The position numbers were made by a program, and so were the translations under genes. From Bacteroidetes bacterium SW_11_45_7 (lineage in GTDB: Bacteria; Bacteroidota; Bacteroidia; Chitinophagales; SW-11-45-7), in assembly GCA_003022985.1 (NCBI GenBank), contig PXTV01000153.1, forward strand, positions 1 through 15,966: DNA of 15,966 nt, in the 5' to 3' direction. The notes beneath the pieces were generated by a model, which saw only the letters and a list, made by a program, of their open reading frames with translations, was not told the origin of the DNA and did no database searches. Position 1 is the stretch's first letter. Each line of letters begins with the position of its first letter. Positions 14,378-15,966 of the stretch are shown piece after piece.

Positions 14378-14881
14378 TCAATTTTGTGTGGGATAGTGCA
14401 CTTTAGGAAGTTTGTTGAAGGTGTCGATGATGGCGTAATGGACATCCCCTCGTTGCTGGTATTTGAGCAATCCGGCCTCTTGTAATGTTTTTGAGCTATT
14501 TTGCTCCGGAGAACTTTTCTTTCCTGTTCTTTTATTCCATCTGGCCTTAAGCATCACTGTATCCCCTTCACCATAAGGAGGTTGCGCATATTGATGAGGC
14601 CGAAACACAGGTTTTATTGGTAATTTATGCTGTTTCGTCCAGAGCGAATCAAACCCTATGCTTTGTTGCTTAATTACCAAGAGAACCTTATAATCCACTC
14701 CGGTTCCCGTACCAATTTCACCTCCAGCCCACGGCTGAGACGTGGCTTTTACAATCTTAAAGGCATTTTGCTCTGTGGTTTGTTTTCCTGTAGAACACGA
14801 CCATGCACTGAAAGTTATGAGTGATAAACAAATCACTAATTGAAGAGATTTTGGCTGTATTGTCAGTAGTTTATTGCTCAT
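14378..14881 (-). CDS. Putative small lipoprotein, function unknown
   Basis: A 167-residue protein whose N-terminus has a hydrophobic stretch (LQLVICLSLITFSAWSC, about 13-29) ending in Cys29. The lipobox AWSC is not canonical because of the Trp at -2, but Bacteroidota lipoboxes are loose, so lipoprotein processing is plausible. The mature part holds ATSQPWAGGEIGTGTGVDYK, then SIGFDSLWTKQHKLPIKP and YGEGDTVMLKARW, which reads as a small beta-rich domain. I recall similar small Bacteroidota lipoproteins but no named function. It is convergent with the LRR gene (32 bp between stops); no clear terminator separates them. Confidence 0.75.
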   Translation of the reverse strand: MSNKLLTIQPKSLQLVICLSLITFSAWSCSTGKQTTEQNAFKIVKATSQPWAGGEIGTGTGVDYKVLLVIKQQSIGFDSLWTKQHKLPIKPVFRPHQYAQPPYGEGDTVMLKARWNKRTGKKSSPEQNSSKTLQEAGLLKYQQRGDVHYAIIDTFNKLPKVHYPTQN

Positions 14882-15090
14882 ATTGCAAAAGTTGGATTAA
14901 ATTTATTTCACAAGGTAACGGATTTCATGAAAAGAGTGTTTTGGCTACACACCATTTACCAACCATTCCGCAATAAGCTAAATCTTTTTTCCATCTTGAT
15001 AACTTGCTCTGCATCATTTGCCATAAGACAACGTAATAAGTTTTACAAGTGTGCGTATTTCCATTAATTTGGCAAATAAATAGCAAGTCG

Positions 15091-15822
15091 ATGAAAAAGC
15101 TGCTCCTATCCCTTAGTTTTTTCCTGTTGTTCGTTATCTCCCTTTCTGCCCGGGAAGGCATGGAGACATCTGTGAATGTTTCGTTAATGGGCGGGCCGGG
15201 CATCCACAATTTTACTAACCTCGAAGCTCACCTCAAGCAACAAGACGTAATGGGGCGCGATGTGAATTTCACAAGTGTAGGGTTTGAAACAGGTGGCTAT
15301 GTTGGCGGTATGGTAAGAGGTGTTTTCATGAAGAATTTATTGGTGGGCTTAAGTGTCCATGGCTTATTCATTCCCAAAAAAAGTGCGGATAGGGCTGCCC
15401 TTGTTATGAGACAGCGCGGAGGGCATGTCAATATCGGGTACACGTTTTTGAACCGCTATTTGATGATGAGTTCGGTTTATGGTGGCTTAGGGTACGACCG
15501 GCTCGATTTTGAACTAACCAATAAGACAGATACAGAAGATCTTAATTTTTTCCCCGATCAGCCCATACCTCCCCAATCCACTGAGACCTATTCCCTTGAA
15601 GGGATTTCCTATGAACTCGGTGTAAGTATTAAGCGCCACTATCCGTTTGCCAAAAACAAAAGCGAGGGTTTCAGCTTGCTTTTTGGCGCTGATTTAGGGG
15701 CACGTCTCATGGCTGACCCCGATGGTTGGGCAATTGATTCTCAAGATGGACCGCCCTACGACACCCAATTGGGCGCATATTTGCGCTTAACGCTTGGCGT
15801 AGCTTATTACAACAAAGATTGA
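15091..15822 (+). CDS. Putative outer-membrane beta-barrel protein
   Basis: A 243-residue protein. Residues 1-20 are a signal peptide (MKKLLLSLSFFLLFVISLSA, cut after LSA). The rest alternates strand-like segments with glycine and aromatic residues (VGGMVRGVFMKNLLVGLSVH, GGHVNIGYTFLNRYLMMSSV, LGAYLRLTLGVAYY), as in small porin-like barrels of Bacteroidota. It does not end in the classical C-terminal Phe, and I cannot place it in a named family. I chose ATG 15091 because it starts the signal peptide; the frame opens upstream at a GTG (15049) that would put extra residues before it. Stands alone; a MITE-like copy begins about 50 bp after its stop. Confidence 0.75.
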   Translation: MKKLLLSLSFFLLFVISLSAREGMETSVNVSLMGGPGIHNFTNLEAHLKQQDVMGRDVNFTSVGFETGGYVGGMVRGVFMKNLLVGLSVHGLFIPKKSADRAALVMRQRGGHVNIGYTFLNRYLMMSSVYGGLGYDRLDFELTNKTDTEDLNFFPDQPIPPQSTETYSLEGISYELGVSIKRHYPFAKNKSEGFSLLFGADLGARLMADPDGWAIDSQDGPPYDTQLGAYLRLTLGVAYYNKD

Positions 15823-15873
15823 AGAAATGCTCTCAGTAAAACTTAGTTGAGAAGGAAGCGGGAAAAAAGCAGA

Positions 15874-15966
15874 TAGAATGACACGGCTACTGGTTCCAAT
15901 GGTTGTGGGTACAACAATGCGGCTAAAGCCGCTATGATGAATTGATTGGTACCCGTTGGCTGAAGC
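15874..15966 (+). mobile_element. MITE-like element, second copy, cut by the window end
   Basis: From TAGAATGACACGGCTAC onward this matches the left end of the 11608 element. Positions 15898-15935 are identical to 11632-11669 over 38 bp, including the GCGGCTAAAGCCGC hairpin. The CCGTTGGC left stem arm (15953-15960) is also kept, with loop TGAA instead of CAAA. The right end lies outside the window. Confidence 0.8.

Noticed and set aside
15049..15090. GTG start for the beta-barrel protein at 15049
   Set aside because: It would add 14 residues ahead of a clean signal peptide that starts at ATG 15091.

Overview
The window reads as a housekeeping stretch of a Bacteroidota chromosome, possibly Cytophagales-like. 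The clues are a secreted protein with a type IX secretion (T9SS) sorting domain, the gene order ftsX, DUF3098, uppP, truB, ribF, a DUF1573 protein, and promoter-like boxes of the TAnnTTTG type. No rRNA, tRNA, CRISPR array or intact transposase was seen.

Layout. The 3' part of metK (2-1120, +) ends in a strong terminator and is followed by a COG4119-type Nudix hydrolase (1275-1751, +). A long minus-strand block follows: a T9SS-secreted beta-propeller protein (1917-3662); a likely transcription unit with DUF1573 protein, an MqnP/UbiA-like prenyltransferase, ruvX and def (6544 down to 3888); rplU and rpmA (7715 down to 6720), where L27 carries an unusual C-terminal helix-hairpin-helix-like domain; and a Ste24-like M48 membrane protease (7823-9058). 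Divergently, on the plus strand, come ftsX, a damaged DUF3098 gene, uppP, a disrupted four-helix-bundle gene, truB, ribF and a small leucine-rich-repeat protein (9262-14345). The right end holds a convergent small lipoprotein (14378-14881, -) and a probable outer-membrane beta-barrel (15091-15822, +).

The most notable structure lies between uppP and truB. A four-helix-bundle (S23/IVP family) gene is split by a 264-bp element with no credible gene of its own. The element has imperfect terminal inverted repeats and internal hairpins, and is flanked by a perfect 9-bp direct repeat (TTAAGGAGA). Removing the element and one repeat copy restores the frame, giving a family-sized protein of about 121 codons apart from two later TGA codons. 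A second copy of the element's left end begins 51 bp after the beta-barrel gene and runs off the window. This looks like an undescribed MITE-like family, nested inside a four-helix-bundle cassette that itself separates two genes usually found close together.

Other oddities are a DUF3098 gene that lost its middle, with its C-terminal tail still readable in another frame; an L27 to HhH-like fusion; and a Gln-to-Leu change in the conserved GAGDQG loop of MetK. Functionally the genes cover SAM synthesis, N-formyl removal, translation, cell division, lipid-carrier recycling, tRNA pseudouridylation, flavin cofactors and quinone synthesis. All functional calls rest on reading motifs by eye; no database search was run.
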